Shown here: positions 45,875 to 58,590 of the stretch, piece by piece
Numbering within the stretch: the first letter of the stretch is position 1
Layout of the letters: the number at the start of each line of letters is the position of its first letter
NCBI GenBank assembly: GCA_963691655.1
Contig: OY829328.1
Location: forward strand, 16,632,704 to 16,696,703
DNA from: Toxonevra muliebris
Taxonomy: Eukaryota; Arthropoda; Insecta; Diptera; Pallopteridae
Direction: 5' to 3'
Length of the DNA: 64,000 bases
Made by a program: the position numbers and the translations under genes
Notes under the pieces: generated by a model
Told to the model about the DNA's origin: nothing
Database searches by the model: none
What the model saw: only the letters and a program-made list of their open reading frames with translations

Positions 45875-47615
45875 ATGGTAACTAAATCTTTTTCATTAAT
45901 ACAAAAAGGTAAAAAGAAAAGTAAAACTTTTTGAAGTAAAATTTTCGAAGCTTCTTACTTAAGTTTTTTGTTTCGTTTGCGCTTCTTTCAGCCCATAACG
46001 GCCTTGGCATACGTCATTTGCAAGTGTTTTTTCACTTTGCTTGCTGCATGCTAATATTTCAGCAAAGGGTCAATGTCTCGGTTGGAATCGTTGCTATGAC
46101 AAATGCAAAGTCCACAAATTTAGATTTCCTAGTAAGTAAAGTAACTCATTTCGAACAGTTGTATTAAGTGTTTCTTGACTCAAATACTCACAGGAATATG
46201 AACTGACTGAGCAACAAAAGTCATTGATGTTGAGCAGCATATTTTGGGGTGCAATTTGCACACAGCTCCCAGCCGGATATTTCTCGAGTCAATATGGTAC
46301 TAAGTTGCTCTTACTCTGCTGCATGCTGGGTACTTCGTTAGTCAGCGTGTGCCTACCAGTTGCTATGGCTACAGGTGGTTGGCAACTATTTTGTGGATTG
46401 CGTTTAATTCAGGGCCTATGCCAAGGTATGATGTGGCCTTGCCTTTATTCACATCTGGCCAAATGGTGCCCCAAACAGGAACGTAATCGTTTAGGTGGCA
46501 TAACACAGACGGGCATGGACGTAGGCACAGCTTTGGGATTTGCTGTCAGTGGACTGCTGGCTGCATCATCAGTGGGGTGGCCAAGTATGTTTTATGTGCC
46601 AGGTGAGCATTTGAGAATTTGTAGCTGTATTCATATTTATTGTAAACATTTTCCGTTTCAGGTGCAATGGGCATAATATGGTCAATATTATGGGTCATTT
46701 ATGGCGCCAATACGCCAGAGGAATCAAAAATAATTTCTCTTAAAGAACTCAAATTCATACAGCAATCACTAGAACAAGCAGCAGAAACAGCAGTTGATTC
46801 TCGTGAAAGTAGCAGCAAAAGATTCCAATTCCAACCAATTCCATGGTGTGAAATTTTCACCTCCTTGCCGTATTTGGTTTTAGTGATATGCAAAATTAGT
46901 CAAGCTTGTAGTTACCTAACGCTAATGCAACAAATTCCACTATATATTCATGGCATTTTTAAGTTTGATATCAAAGTTAATGCATTACTGTCAGCACTTC
47001 CATTCGCCTTTATGTGCCTGATGTCGTATGTATTTCTTATAATAGCGGATGTGCTGACACGCGGCGAGTTTGCTTCCTTGACAACGGTGCGAAAAACGAT
47101 AAACACATTCGCATCATGGGTGCCGGCTGCAGCCTTTATAGCGTTGGCCTACATGGATAATGACGCTAAAGCAACTGGTAGCATTGCATGTTTAATTATT
47201 GCAGTTGCAGCTTGTTCAGCTCAAGCTATTGGCAGTTCATTGAATCATATCGATTTGGCGCCAAATTATGCTGGTGTTCTCTATGGAATCTCCAATACAT
47301 TGATGAGTGGCGTTGGTGTAGTTTCACCAATTATTGTTGGCCTAATTGTGACAAATGAGGTAGGTGGAAAAATGGTGAAATAAACCCACAAATATTTACT
47401 TTAATTTCATTTTATACTTACAGGGTGATCGCACTCAATGGCGTGTAGTTTTTATGGGGATTGCTGGGATTTTATTTATTGGGAACTTACTTTATATTAC
47501 ATTCGGTCAAATGGTTGCACAACCATGGAATGAGAACTCGCTAAAAGTTGAAGAAGTACAAATTTCTACACATGCCACTGTACAAATATCACAAATAAGT
47601 AATGTAAATAGATAA
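45875..47615 (+). CDS. SLC17-family MFS anion transporter E (divergent member)
   Basis: Exons 45875-45908, 45992-46131, 46194-46602, 46662-47359 and 47424-47615 give 490 residues. Its first exon (MVTKSFSLIQK) is longer than in A-D. TM1 reads QQRVNVSVGIVAMTN, retaining the conserved Arg. LPAGYFSSQYG follows TM2 and LRLIQGLCQGMMWP marks TM4, so the core matches the family while identity with A-D is clearly lower. A 59-bp intron (46603-46661) splits the exon that is continuous in A-D, at the glycine of VPG|AMGI. Introns are all short and repeat-free. It is the last gene of the array. AATAAA lies at 48011. Substrate unknown. Confidence 0.9.
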
Positions 47616-48412
47616 CACACAACACCAAATTAGATTTGTTTAATTTCTGCGACGATAAATGTATATTTTTGAACAAGGGTATTCCCCTGAGTATTGACTG
47701 CTACGCCAAGATCACGGTAATCTATTAATGCAAAATAGTGGGTAAGTTTATTATATTGAAATCTAAGCTAAATATGCTCGCTATGAAAAATTAAAAAATT
47801 TCTGTTTTACACTAACCATTGTCCAACTTGGAATAATGACATACTCTTTTCGCTAAAAATGTTCTTTGTAAGAAAGTTAAGGGTGCGTCCAAACATTTTA
47901 ATTATCGCCTGGCTCAACAAACTGAAAACTTTTGGAAGCAAGAACTATCGAAAAGAAGGTACTACGAGCTAATCAATACATGCGTTCATTAACCTGTTAT
48001 GTAATACTTAAATAAAAAACTAGACATGACTTTGAAAAATTAACACCTATATTTAATTTTCATAGTCTCCTAAAAAATCATAAATTATGGGATTTAAAAA
48101 AAAAAAATAATTTTTCAATAATTTTTATTTATTTTTTTTTAATCTAAGTTTTGATTAATAACCACTGTTTGGCATTAAATGTTTTTTTTTACAAAGTCAT
48201 TGGTACTTAAAGATTGAAGCAACATTATTTTTATATTTGACGGAACTTTAAATACCCTGTAACAGGGACAAAGATATGTGAAATATTTAACTCCTACCAA
48301 TTTTTTAGTGAATAATAACGCGTCCAACAATATATGTGGCATTTCGGTGAGTCTTTCCGTTCTCAAGATAATGAGTGGTGTCGGGTTCACCTCATTTTCC
48401 CACATACATGTA
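47616..48412. other. Sequence downstream of transporter E
   Basis: 3' UTR of E, then AT-rich sequence with A and T runs. Nothing else is recognised. Confidence 0.45.
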
Positions 48413-49100
48413 CAGTCGAGTCTCACAAATTAGAACCCTCACAAGTTCAAATTGTCCAGCAATTGGAAAGTAAAAATTTGAATGCATTACATAAACTGAA
48501 AGCTCTAAAACTAAAACTATCAATTCTAATTTGCCAGCGAATTAGTTTTTTTTTGTATTTTTTTTAGTTTTGTACAAATTGGTAAGTCCATCCACAATGC
48601 AATAACTTATCTCAAAACAGGTTTGGGATGAGTTGCTCCAATAAATAAAACTCTCCAAACAAATCAGGCTGTTCTAGGAGAAATCAACTCAACTAATTCG
48701 GTATGTAAAGAGCAAATTAAAGAATGCAATGGAGATGTTATTCAAGACGGATCTGAATATGAGCTCAATAGCGATGATGACGCTTTAGATAACAATGAAG
48801 TCGACGTTACCGTTGCAAAACCAAATGTTTCTCATTCTGAAGTGATTAAAAGCGTCAATATCTTAACAAAATAATGCAAAAAATTACTATTCATATGAGC
48901 AATCTTTTAACACTTCATAACATTATCATTGTAAAAAATTTAAGTAAACTTAAAAAAAACAAACAAACAATTGCAAAATAAAGGTTTTATATACAGTTTT
49001 AGTTGTTGATTACTTTTTAGAGGATATAAGAAAAGTTTAGAATTCAGAACATTTCGCAAATTCGAACTACAAAGTGGTTCTAATTTGTGAGCTACTACTA
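48413..49100 (+). mobile_element. Pogo/Tigger-like element, deletion derivative
   Basis: Inverted ends share CTCACAAATTAGAACC (left start CAGTCGAGTCTC). They are flanked by TA at 48,411-48,412 and 49,101-49,102, as in Tc1-mariner/pogo elements. Near 48,630-48,870 a stretch reads VWDELLQ, then an acidic NSDDDALDNNEVDV and a stop, compatible with the C-terminal tail of a Tigger-type transposase. The catalytic DDE part is absent. Confidence 0.7.
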
Positions 49101-49102
49101 TA

Positions 49103-51873
49103 TATCAATGGGTCTTATTTCATAAACGAATTATTATTTTGAATCAATGAATACAATATTTGTTAGCGTTGAACTGCTATGAAATGTGTAACTAAGTCGT
49201 CGTGTATATTGTATTTACTAAAAGCGGCAATGAAAAATTAACCGCTTTAGGTTTGTGTCTATGTTTTTTTTTTTTGGTGGAAATTAATGATCCCTAAAAC
49301 TATGCTGCAAAAAATATACTGCATACGCAGATATATGTTGTGTGTTCATCATATGTACTAAGGATGGGAACGAAAATATTTTTGCGCGTTATGCAATGAA
49401 GCAAGCGCAATTTTGTAGTATTAGCGTGATGAGTTAACGCAATTGCGCCATGATACAATGACCTAAAAGCCCAAGTGACTCAATAATCTTGACGGTATTG
49501 AGTGTACATTATAAACTGCTCAAAATTTGTCGATATTCAATTTTATTATTTAATTTCTTAGGCCAGAAAATCATAGTGGAAGTCGATCCAATCCTGATTC
49601 ATCTGAAACCTTTTAAACGTTGATATTATTCATCAATTTTTTGTGTGTTGTAGTATTTGAAACCTTATAATTTTCTCTTTCCCATTCCATTATTCAAAAC
49701 TAATTGTAAATTAAAAATTTGAAACGATGGGTTGGAAATTTATGAATTATAAATGAATCGAGCAAGTGCGCTTAGTCGCTTTATATATTAATATACATTG
49801 TATATGAATATCCGTAATAGAAAAGTTTTCTTTTGGAATTTGTAGGTCGTGCTTGAACAATTCAAAAGGCGTTGTAAAAAACAAGTATGTGACAATTTGT
49901 TGTTTGCGATGCAACCAGTTCTTATCTATTAATTCTACTACCTTACGATATTCTTACAACTATAAGCGCAATATTTACGATGTACTCACGAGTACGGTGA
50001 ATGAGATATTTAATATCAATCTAAGTTATATGGAATCAATTGATCTTTATTTTATTGACATCATCATTCACATTCACTATCGTGAAAAAATATCAGCTAA
50101 AATTATTGATAGGTGTATCAGTTTGCCCATATTATTATTATTATTATTATTATTATATCATGTGTATGTGAATGTGTAGACTAAGAAATAGAAAGAAAAA
50201 GACTTAGCACCTACATTAATAACAATTAGATTTCTGATCACATATCGACAGTATGGTTAAACAAAAATACTTAACAATAAAATTCAAATGAATTTTACCG
50301 CAAAAAGACATCGTCGTATACCAACAGTCACTGTGCCATAGTGCCAAATGTACGTACGTAAGCCTGAAATCACGCACTTGTTACCAACAACAACGTCGTC
50401 AATACAAATAAACTGTCAGCAACAAAAAAAAAAGAAAAGAAAACAGAAATATTGACGTATTTTAGTTGTCCATCATCATCATAATAATAATAATAATGCC
50501 ACACCACACTTCAACCAATTGAATGTAAGTATGTATGTGAAATGTTTTCATTTTTCATATTTTTTGGTTATTTCTTTTTTTCTGGTTTGGGCCAGAAGAA
50601 TTACAAACTATGAACAACAATGAATGGATTTGGCAATATTGTCGGCTATTTAATTTTTAAATTCAATAACAATAAAATTACCGAGTCCACTTACGGAGTA
50701 CGAGTAAAGTGCAAGATGGTATCAATAATAATGAGTTAGTTACTTAAGTTAACGTCAAGATATTTTGAAAATATATGAACATATAAGTAAGTACTCATTA
50801 AAAGCGATGATAGATTGTTGTGATACATGACACTAGCATCGAAATGAAGTTGGCCAAGCACGTGATCAGTTGTTTTTATGTTAATGTCAGTTTTTAATTT
50901 TTTCTTTGTACTGAATTGTAATATCGCATAATAGTCAATTGTCGGTAGTAAATAGACAGGCATTTTATGTATTTAAATACATATAGAAATATATCGCATT
51001 ATGTGCTATTGTATACGTACATAACGAAAAACTTGTAGAATCATATAGATGGATTGGAATTTTTTATAAAGTGGAACTTTCACAATTCACTTACAATATT
51101 TAAGTCTCTCTATGGTGGGAAGGGGGAGGTTGGATATATACTGGAGACAAACAAAATCGGGGAATAGGTAAAGAAAACAATTAAATCCAACTGCAGTTTC
51201 TGAACTACTCAGACTTTCATTAATAATTTAAATTGTATAGACGACTCAATAAGCAGGGAATGCTACCCGAAAGATTTTTTCTGCCAAATTCCATTCAAGA
51301 CAAAATAAGATTTTATTCTTTGTCTTCTTTTATGGCACAATATGGAGACCCTAGACCAAGCTTTTTGCATCCATTCAGGTTGTGTGCTTTATATTTATAC
51401 ACGAATGAAAGAGACCTACACTTTTATGCCGAAATCGAATGGCGAAGTGATAAGTTTTTCTTAGGCAATTTTTATTCTTAAAGGTTTACCATTGTCAGCC
51501 AAGAGGTGGTCCTTCCTCCTCCTTGTAGGTGGAGCGGGGAGTAAGAAAAAAATAGTGGTTTCTATTTAAGATTTCAAAGGGGAATTTTAGGGATTAATGT
51601 TAGTACTAATGTATTATAATTTTTACGTAAAGTGCTTATTACTAGAAATATATTTTGAATTTTCAGTTAAGAAACTAAGACGAAAGATGCGGGAAAATTC
51701 CTCGGTAACTCATAAGAAATAACGCCCCGATGAGAGTGCTTTGCGACTTTTAACCCCTTTTAAGAGAGGGGCATAATTTTGTCTGAAATACTTGTGATGA
51801 TTCACCGCCTGAAACCTAGTTCATTTTTGGACCTTCTGCATACTAATCAAGAATGAAGAGACTCAGGTTAGGG

Positions 51874-51874
<1 letters not shown>
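49103..51874. other. Intergenic, no gene recognised
   Basis: AT-rich. A (TTA)n microsatellite lies at about 50,131-50,157 and AAT repeats near 50,480. Short ORFs (e.g. 49,853-50,179) have no recognisable domain. Confidence 0.45.
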
Positions 51875-51913
<39 letters not shown>

Positions 51914-52980
51914 TTGGAATTCAAGAATACAGCACTCAGACAAGTTGTACGTCCATTGTACTACATTCTGTGTTCCCTTTTGCTATTCTTTAAATCTACC
52001 AGATTTATTAATAAATCTTAGCAGATCCTGCGGTGTTAAAGAGCTCAGGTGTTCGTCAACCAACTCTCTATTACCAAATATGCTTACTCTGATATGGTAG
52101 AAAGCGGGGCCGACACTAAGAAAGTGTGCTGCCGTCTCTTCACATTCTTCCTCCAAACCACATGAAGCACAGAAGGCACTAGCTCCTAGGCCAATCACAT
52201 GCAAATATTTGGCCCAAGAGAAGTGACCTGTATATAATCCCACCAGCTGCCTACAGCTCTTTCTGTTAAGTGATAACAGAAAGTCTGTTAGACGCGTCGA
52301 GATAACAGGTAACATGGTCTTTGTCTGTCTAAAGCCCCTCAGTTCCTCCCATTTACGATTGTGGGTCAAGTCGACGCACTCATTAATGGTGGTCTTGATG
52401 GCAGTAGACGACAAAGAGAGTACAGGTTCTGGGCCCAGGAAACCAGTTTCCGAACCCTTTCTGGCTAGAAGGTCAGCAGATTCATTTCCTGAAATTCCTG
52501 AGTACCCAAGAACCCATAACAACAGCAGGCTATTGTGTTTTCCAACACAATCAAGCCTAGATTTGCAATGCATAACCAGTTTAGACGTGGTTAGAGGATT
52601 AAACAAGGATTTGAGCGCAGCCTGACTGTCACTAAATACACAGATACTCCTTTCTCTCCAACCATTATCAATAACATGGTTTGATGATTGGAAAAATTTC
52701 TGCTTGAAAAACAGAAGCATACAACCCAAGGGAGAAGTGAAGGTGCACTCCATCATTTTCAATGAAGACCCCAGAACCCGAATCGAATTCTGTTTTGGAG
52801 CCGTCAGTGAAAATACGCTTACAATCAACTCCTTAGGGCTTAGTGTCACCTCTTAGTAAGTCTAGGAAAATGGGATGAAACTGCATCCGACCAGTAATTG
52901 TACTTGTCTTGTTTATGGAGATGTGTAGAGGTCCTTCCAAAGTTTTAATAACAGAGATTGAGCACACACAGAGCTGGGTG
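51875..52980 (-). pseudogene. LINE 3' fragment with RNase H domain and poly(A)
   Basis: On the minus strand: FTDGSKTE (about 52,820), then CVFSDSQAALKSL, LLLWVLGYSGISGNESADLL (the WVPGHSGIxGNExAD motif with Pro and His changed) and a C-terminal C-x2-C...H region (FCASCGLEEECEETAAHFL). The main ORF spans 52,849-51,983; FTDGSK is in another frame, so at least one frameshift is present. The poly(A) tail appears as 38 T at 51,875-51,912. It belongs to the I/R1/LOA-type LINEs carrying RNase H. Confidence 0.85.
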
Positions 52981-53261
52981 AATTCAATTACATTACAATT
53001 TCAGCTTTAGCAAATTTGCTATGAGTATTTATTGTTTTCAATTCATTAGTAATGGAACTAAAAATGGTTCGAATTCATTTAGAAGGAATTGCAATCGGGA
53101 ATTTAAATTTTCAAATTCCTCTGTAATGGCTCATGATTTTGTGTACGAGTACGTATACTTTGTTGCACAGTTTATCACCTCATCTTCTCGGGATAAGACA
53201 ATTACCCTTTAAAGTACACATTATAAAATAGCCTAACTTTTTTGAGTGCTGAAATGTCATA

Positions 53262-54151
53262 CCACCATGATCAAAAAGTTCCCGGAATAACTAACGTCTG
53301 GCGATTTGAGTTATGTTTTCTTTGTTAAGTTGGTACATCTGTTGTTGATGTTCCCTCTAAATCTTAGCGTCATAGCTTGACATTTGCAAAAGTTACGTAG
53401 CCAAGAGTACATCTATCTCTGTGTGTGTTGGCGATTTTTTACAATTTTATTAAATTTTATTGTATTAAATTTTGCGTAAAAAACTAATTTAATGGTGAGC
53501 GAATATTGGAAATGTTGGAAAAGTGTTTCGGCAATGATTCTCTAAAGAAAACGGTCGTTTATCAGTGGCACGAGTGGTTCAAAAGTGGTCGTGAGTCAAT
53601 CGAAGATGATGAATGCAGTGGCAGACCATCGACATCGAAAACCGACGAAAATGTTGATAAAGTAAAAGAAATTTTGGTCAATAACCGCAAACTAACCATC
53701 AGAGAGTATTATTTGGGCGTTATGAGGCGTTTGCGTGAAGCAATTCGCCGAAAGAGACCAGAATTGTGGACAGAAAACTCGTGGATTTTGCACCATGATA
53801 ACGTACCGTGCCATCATTATTCGTAATTTTTGTCTAAAAATGCAACAACTACCATCCAACAGCCACCGAATTCACCTGATTTGGCTCCCTGTGACTTCTT
53901 TCTCTTCAATCGAGTTAAAAAATCATTTCGGGAAACGCGTTTCATCAACCGAGAAGAAGTAATGGAAAAATCGCTGGAAGCACTGATGGACATACCGGAA
54001 ATCGAATAAAAAAAATGTTTTGAGGATTGGATCAAGCGCTGGCATTAGCGTGTTGAAGTCGATGGGGATTATACTATAAAATAGATTTATATGAATAAAC
54101 TTGTATTTTAAATTTTCTGAATAAATTCCGGGAACTTTTTGATCAAGGTGG
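53262..54151 (+). mobile_element. Mariner element with internally deleted transposase
   Basis: 27-bp inverted ends begin CCACCATGATCAAAAAGTTC at the left (one mismatch at the right) and are flanked by TA at 53,260-53,261 and 54,152-54,153. The ORF from 53,506 has mariner helix-turn-helix sequence (VYQWHEWFKSGRESIEDD, GRPSTSKTDENV). It then jumps from KLTIRE directly to LREAIRRKRPELW and the second catalytic motif HHDNVPCH. About half the usual 345-residue transposase, including the first Asp, is missing. A frameshift follows before SPDLAPCDFFLF. Confidence 0.92.
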
Positions 54152-54153
54152 TA

Positions 54154-56884
54154 TTGGAGACTTATGGAAGCTGTATCTTACAAGTTTTTGAAAATTGGAT
54201 AACGGATTCTGGTATTTGCTCAAAATGGGTTAAGGCTACAGTAAATGTGAAAAAGGCGGCTTATTACTATTAATGAGGATGATTCAATGGAGACAATGAA
54301 ATTAAATCTAAATGCTACTTTTTCAAAGTCACGACTTCAGTTCGTGTCTCAGTTTTGGTAAAAATAGGTAAACATTTGCAAGATTTTTGTTTTTTACATT
54401 AACAAATAATTATTTGATTCCTGTTACCTATCTACCTCAAAAATATAATATCATGTATCGTATTTAGTTCCGCTAATACTTCCATAATCATTAAAATAAG
54501 TACATAAACATTTTCCATAACACAAAAAAAGAAGACAATTATCAAAAATCACATCACAAAATTCGAAAATTCCGAGTTTTGATACGTATAATTTATATGC
54601 CGGTCACAAAATTTTTGATTGTTGTTGTTTTGCTAATCTTTTTATACATTTCAATGAAAATTGCACATTGAACTTGAAACTTACACTTGAATTTACATAT
54701 GAAGTTCATAAATTTTACAAAAATGGCAAAAAATTACGTGCTTTAAAATTTTAGAACAGGGAAAAAAATCTGCTACTAACGTAGTTTTGAGTTTTATGAA
54801 ACCATAATGAGAATAATTATTTTGATAATTGGAATAAATTCAAGTTCAGAAATGTTCCTTTAAGGGCAATTGCATTGATTTGTTCTTGATTAAGGGTATT
54901 CACACAATGCAAGACTAATATTTCCGCCTGCCCTAAATAAATTTATGTTTTTGTATAGCTCAATATCTGTTCATCAACTTTCTTGAGATCTTTCCATCCC
55001 AGTGCTCTTTTTAGGTCTCATTCTTTCCATTTTCATTAGAGAAAATTTGTTTAAATGCTAAAATAATTTTGTCTTAGTCATTGGGTCATAATATGTGAAA
55101 AGAAGTACTTCAAACTAGAACACTTTCTGAAGTGGTTACAATGCAATTTGTATGCTCTTTAATGCATAAAATTACAATTGTAATTGAAAGGTACTTGTTA
55201 AATATTGATGAGACTTAGACTTTCTTGAGTGCAAAATAAAAGTGAACATTGTTAATTTACGTCGTTAAAGTAAAGTGTTAAAAAAACGTGTATTTGCACC
55301 TAAAGATAAATCATTTCGAAACTTATTCATGATGTTTTAATTATTACTTGCACAGCAAATAAAACTTAATTTTTTTTTACATTTAAATTTCTAATTTATT
55401 CCTGTATAATAACGAATTACAATGAAATGAAAAATACAATTTTTGACACGTGCTATAATGATATAAAAGTTTTAAAATTACATAATCATGTTTTGTAAAT
55501 AATTAATATGAATTATGTTTCATGTAACAAAAGTTCAATTGTTTCTCGTTACAAACATTTATATACCTTCATCCTAAGTTGTACTCCTTTAAGAACATAG
55601 ACTGTTTCCAAGACTGAATATCTAACTCTGTTTGTCTGCCTGTTGTTATGTATAAAAACTCGTAAAAATATTTCATTGTAGGCAGGGCCGTCGAGAGAAA
55701 ATTCGGGCCGGTGGTGATAGCCGCTGCCTCCCCCTCCCCATCCTTATCTCTTCCCACCACAAATGATACAATAAATATCTATGTATGGGGCAAGGATAAA
55801 TTATTTTATACTTTTTAGTCCGTTTCAACAACATATACCAAAACAACATAAAATTTTTTTTTATTTAAAGTTTTATCAACTACTCACGCTGGTCGCCAGA
55901 TATATTTATGAAACCTCTTGAATTCAGTCCGATATTCTGGAGCTTTTCAAACAAATCTGGCATGAGCAAATTCGTTGTATAAAGTTTTTTTTTCCTATTC
56001 TACATAACAAAAATTTTTCGAATATAGAGCTCGGACCCGTCTGCAAAATGTCTTCATGATTGATAGATGATAAACCCGATAAATAATTTTCATGGTTTGT
56101 AATTCAATTTTCAGACGCATAGACGCTTGTTAAAGTTTTTCTGGATTTTAGGATTTGGATTGAAATCCGAGCCCTCTCAAAAACTCTGCTTTGTGGATTT
56201 CTAGGTGGCTTCCATTGAGGAATTGAGTTTCTAAACCATTTTATTTTTCGCCTTTTTATTTATGTAATTCATTCCGTTATTTCACTTTAATCACCATGTT
56301 TCTGACTCGTATGATTTTCCTAGGATCTGACTCTTATTAATGAAAGAGCATCTATTTTGCATTGGATAATGACGTCGTTATAATCCAAATCTAAACTCGT
56401 CAAATCTCTAACTCTCACTTCGACCTCTGCTTAGTATCTCCCTTTTCTTTTCGATTGCTATCGAACTGAGTATCGTATCAAGGGTAATCGTGATCAGTAG
56501 AGATGACAGAAGACATTCCTGTTCTACTCCAGCCAGGGTGTTGCACGATTTTTTTTTTGTGGTAGACCACGTATCTTTTGCGCTTTCGAATCGATATTTT
56601 GCGCCTTGATCGAGCTAATGATTTTTTCGGGGATGCCTTTGTTTTGTAAAATAAACTGTTGTGTCATAAAAGAAAATAAAGTTAGATAGTAAATTAACTG
56701 CTAAATTATACAGTGCAACAAAATTTCAACTTTTGTCTAATGTGCCAGATTTTCTAACGGTTTTATTATAATTTAGGATAGGTGATCACTACTGCATACT
56801 CATTTTTCTCATCTAGTTATCCTCAGGCGCTATTAAAAAATTTGTTTATCTTAACAGATATGAAGTCGATGTCTGAAGCAAAGT
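54154..56884. other. Intergenic with faint element traces
   Basis: A GGCAGGGCCGTCGAGAG sequence at about 55,682 resembles one end of the hAT-like element. At about 56,490-56,640 the minus strand reads KGIPEKIISS and similar pieces, reminiscent of an RTE-type reverse transcriptase, with stops. No host gene is recognised. Confidence 0.4.
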
Positions 56885-56885
56885 T

Positions 56886-58590
56886 GTTAGGTTAGGTTAG
56901 AGCTCTATAATAGGACACATTTAGGCTAATGCGGCCCGTTGTGTTACCACATGGGCTGCTTTCACAGTTTCCCTACCCTTTATTACCAAGTCTGTTAAAT
57001 CTCTGATAACAGAAAAACTTAAGGTCAGCTATATTGCTGAAGGAGAGTTGAACCATTTTGTTGACTTGACAAACTTATCCGAATGTCTGATAGCAGAAGA
57101 TTTGAGGTCAGCAAGGCCTAGTTGGCCTAGAGATGCCAGTTTATGCTTGGCAAGAGCTGGGCAGTTGCAGAGCAGGCGGAAAGTAGTTTCCTTCACCTAA
57201 ACATCGAGACAACTAATCTACTGGCATGCCTACCAATAAGGAAATGACCAGTAATTAATGCCACTACGATGCTAATAGAGGATCTATTTAAAGAAGCGAG
57301 AGTCGTTGACCTCCTGTAGTTGTAGGAGGGCCATATAAGTTTTGTGTGGGAGCACGTATGCGTTTCTCGCCATCTATTGTGAGCTATGTTCAACATTTCG
57401 CTAAATATAATTGATTTGCAGGTAGCCAGTGGCAGGGAGATAGGGTGAGTTGTACCTGGCCTAGCTAGCTCATCGGCTTTGCAATTACCCAGAATGTCGC
57501 TACGACCTGGTACCCAGTACAGGTGTTCCTTAAAACGCTCAGATATCTCGTTTTGAGATAAACGGCAGTTAAAGACCACCTTGGAGGTAGTAGATGCACT
57601 ATAAAGTGATTTAATGGTTGCTTGACTGTCAGTGAAAATGTAAACATCACTTGGTGATACGATACTATTCTTCAGCCAGTCAGCTGCTTTTTTGATCGCC
57701 GAGACCTCTGCCTGAAATACACTGCAGTGGTCCGGGAGTTGAAATTCTATATTAATATCCAGACAATTTTCAAAAATACCTCCTCCTACTCTATCGTCCT
57801 GCTTGGAGCCACCAGTGTAAAACTGTATGGAATCTCTGGGCTGAACCAGCCCCTCCGCCCATTCCTGTCTGGTAGGAAAACGCTTGATAAACTTCGAAAG
57901 ACGATTTTGCTAGAGTGTAGTCGATATCATTGAGTAGTAAGCTACTTTTATTCAGCAAAATACTAGAATCTCCGTACCTAGAGTGTGTCCATGGTGAGAC
58001 TGTATTTAGTCTTACGGCTGCAGTTTTTGTTGCTTGTTTTCCCGCAAGATCTATGGGAAGCAAATGAAGCATGGTTTCCAGAGCTTTGGTGTGTGTAGTT
58101 CTAAGTTCTCTTTTCAAGAGATGTCCACCAAACCGTTACACCGTACAGTAGTATAGGCCTTACTAAAGCTGTATAGAGTCAGAGAACTACCTTTGGCTGT
58201 AAGCCCCATTTCCTTCCAATGCCTCTTTTAGAGGAGTAAAGCGCGTCTTGAATGCTTAACTTCCAGTTTAGTTTCCTGTCTAATATAAGGCCTAGATATT
58301 TGGCTTGCTCTACAGGAAATAATGGGACCCCCTTCAATGTAGGTGTATCAAATGGAGGAATTTTGTGTTTGCTTATAACACAGAGCTAATTCCATTTTGT
58401 TCGAGTTAATGCCTAGGCAAAATCTATTGCACCAGCTAGTTGATAAAGTAAGAGATCTTTGAATTAACTCTGTTAATGTACTATGATATGTGCCTGACTC
58501 CGATATTACAAGATCATCCGCATATGCATGCACCCTAAATCCTGCTTCCTCCAGACATATGAGTAATTCGTTTACGACCAGCAAAGTTGT
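56886..58590 (-). pseudogene. LINE 3' part (RT motif C and RNase H) with (AACCT)n tail
   Basis: On the minus strand from 58,584: VHAYADDLVISESG contains the YADD catalytic motif. AKYLGLILDRKLNWK and RPILLYGVTVWW (RT thumb region) follow, then RNase H pieces (TDSQATI-like near 57,620; LYWVPGRSDILGNCKADELA near 57,500). The 3' end reads CTAACCTAACCTAAC at about 56,886-56,900. Several stops and frameshifts make it dead. Its last about 65 bp match the 3' tail of SINE-A. Confidence 0.85.

Noticed and set aside
49853..50179. 108-codon ORF before the TTA repeat
   Set aside because: Its C-terminal Leu run is just the translated TTA microsatellite; nothing else supports coding.
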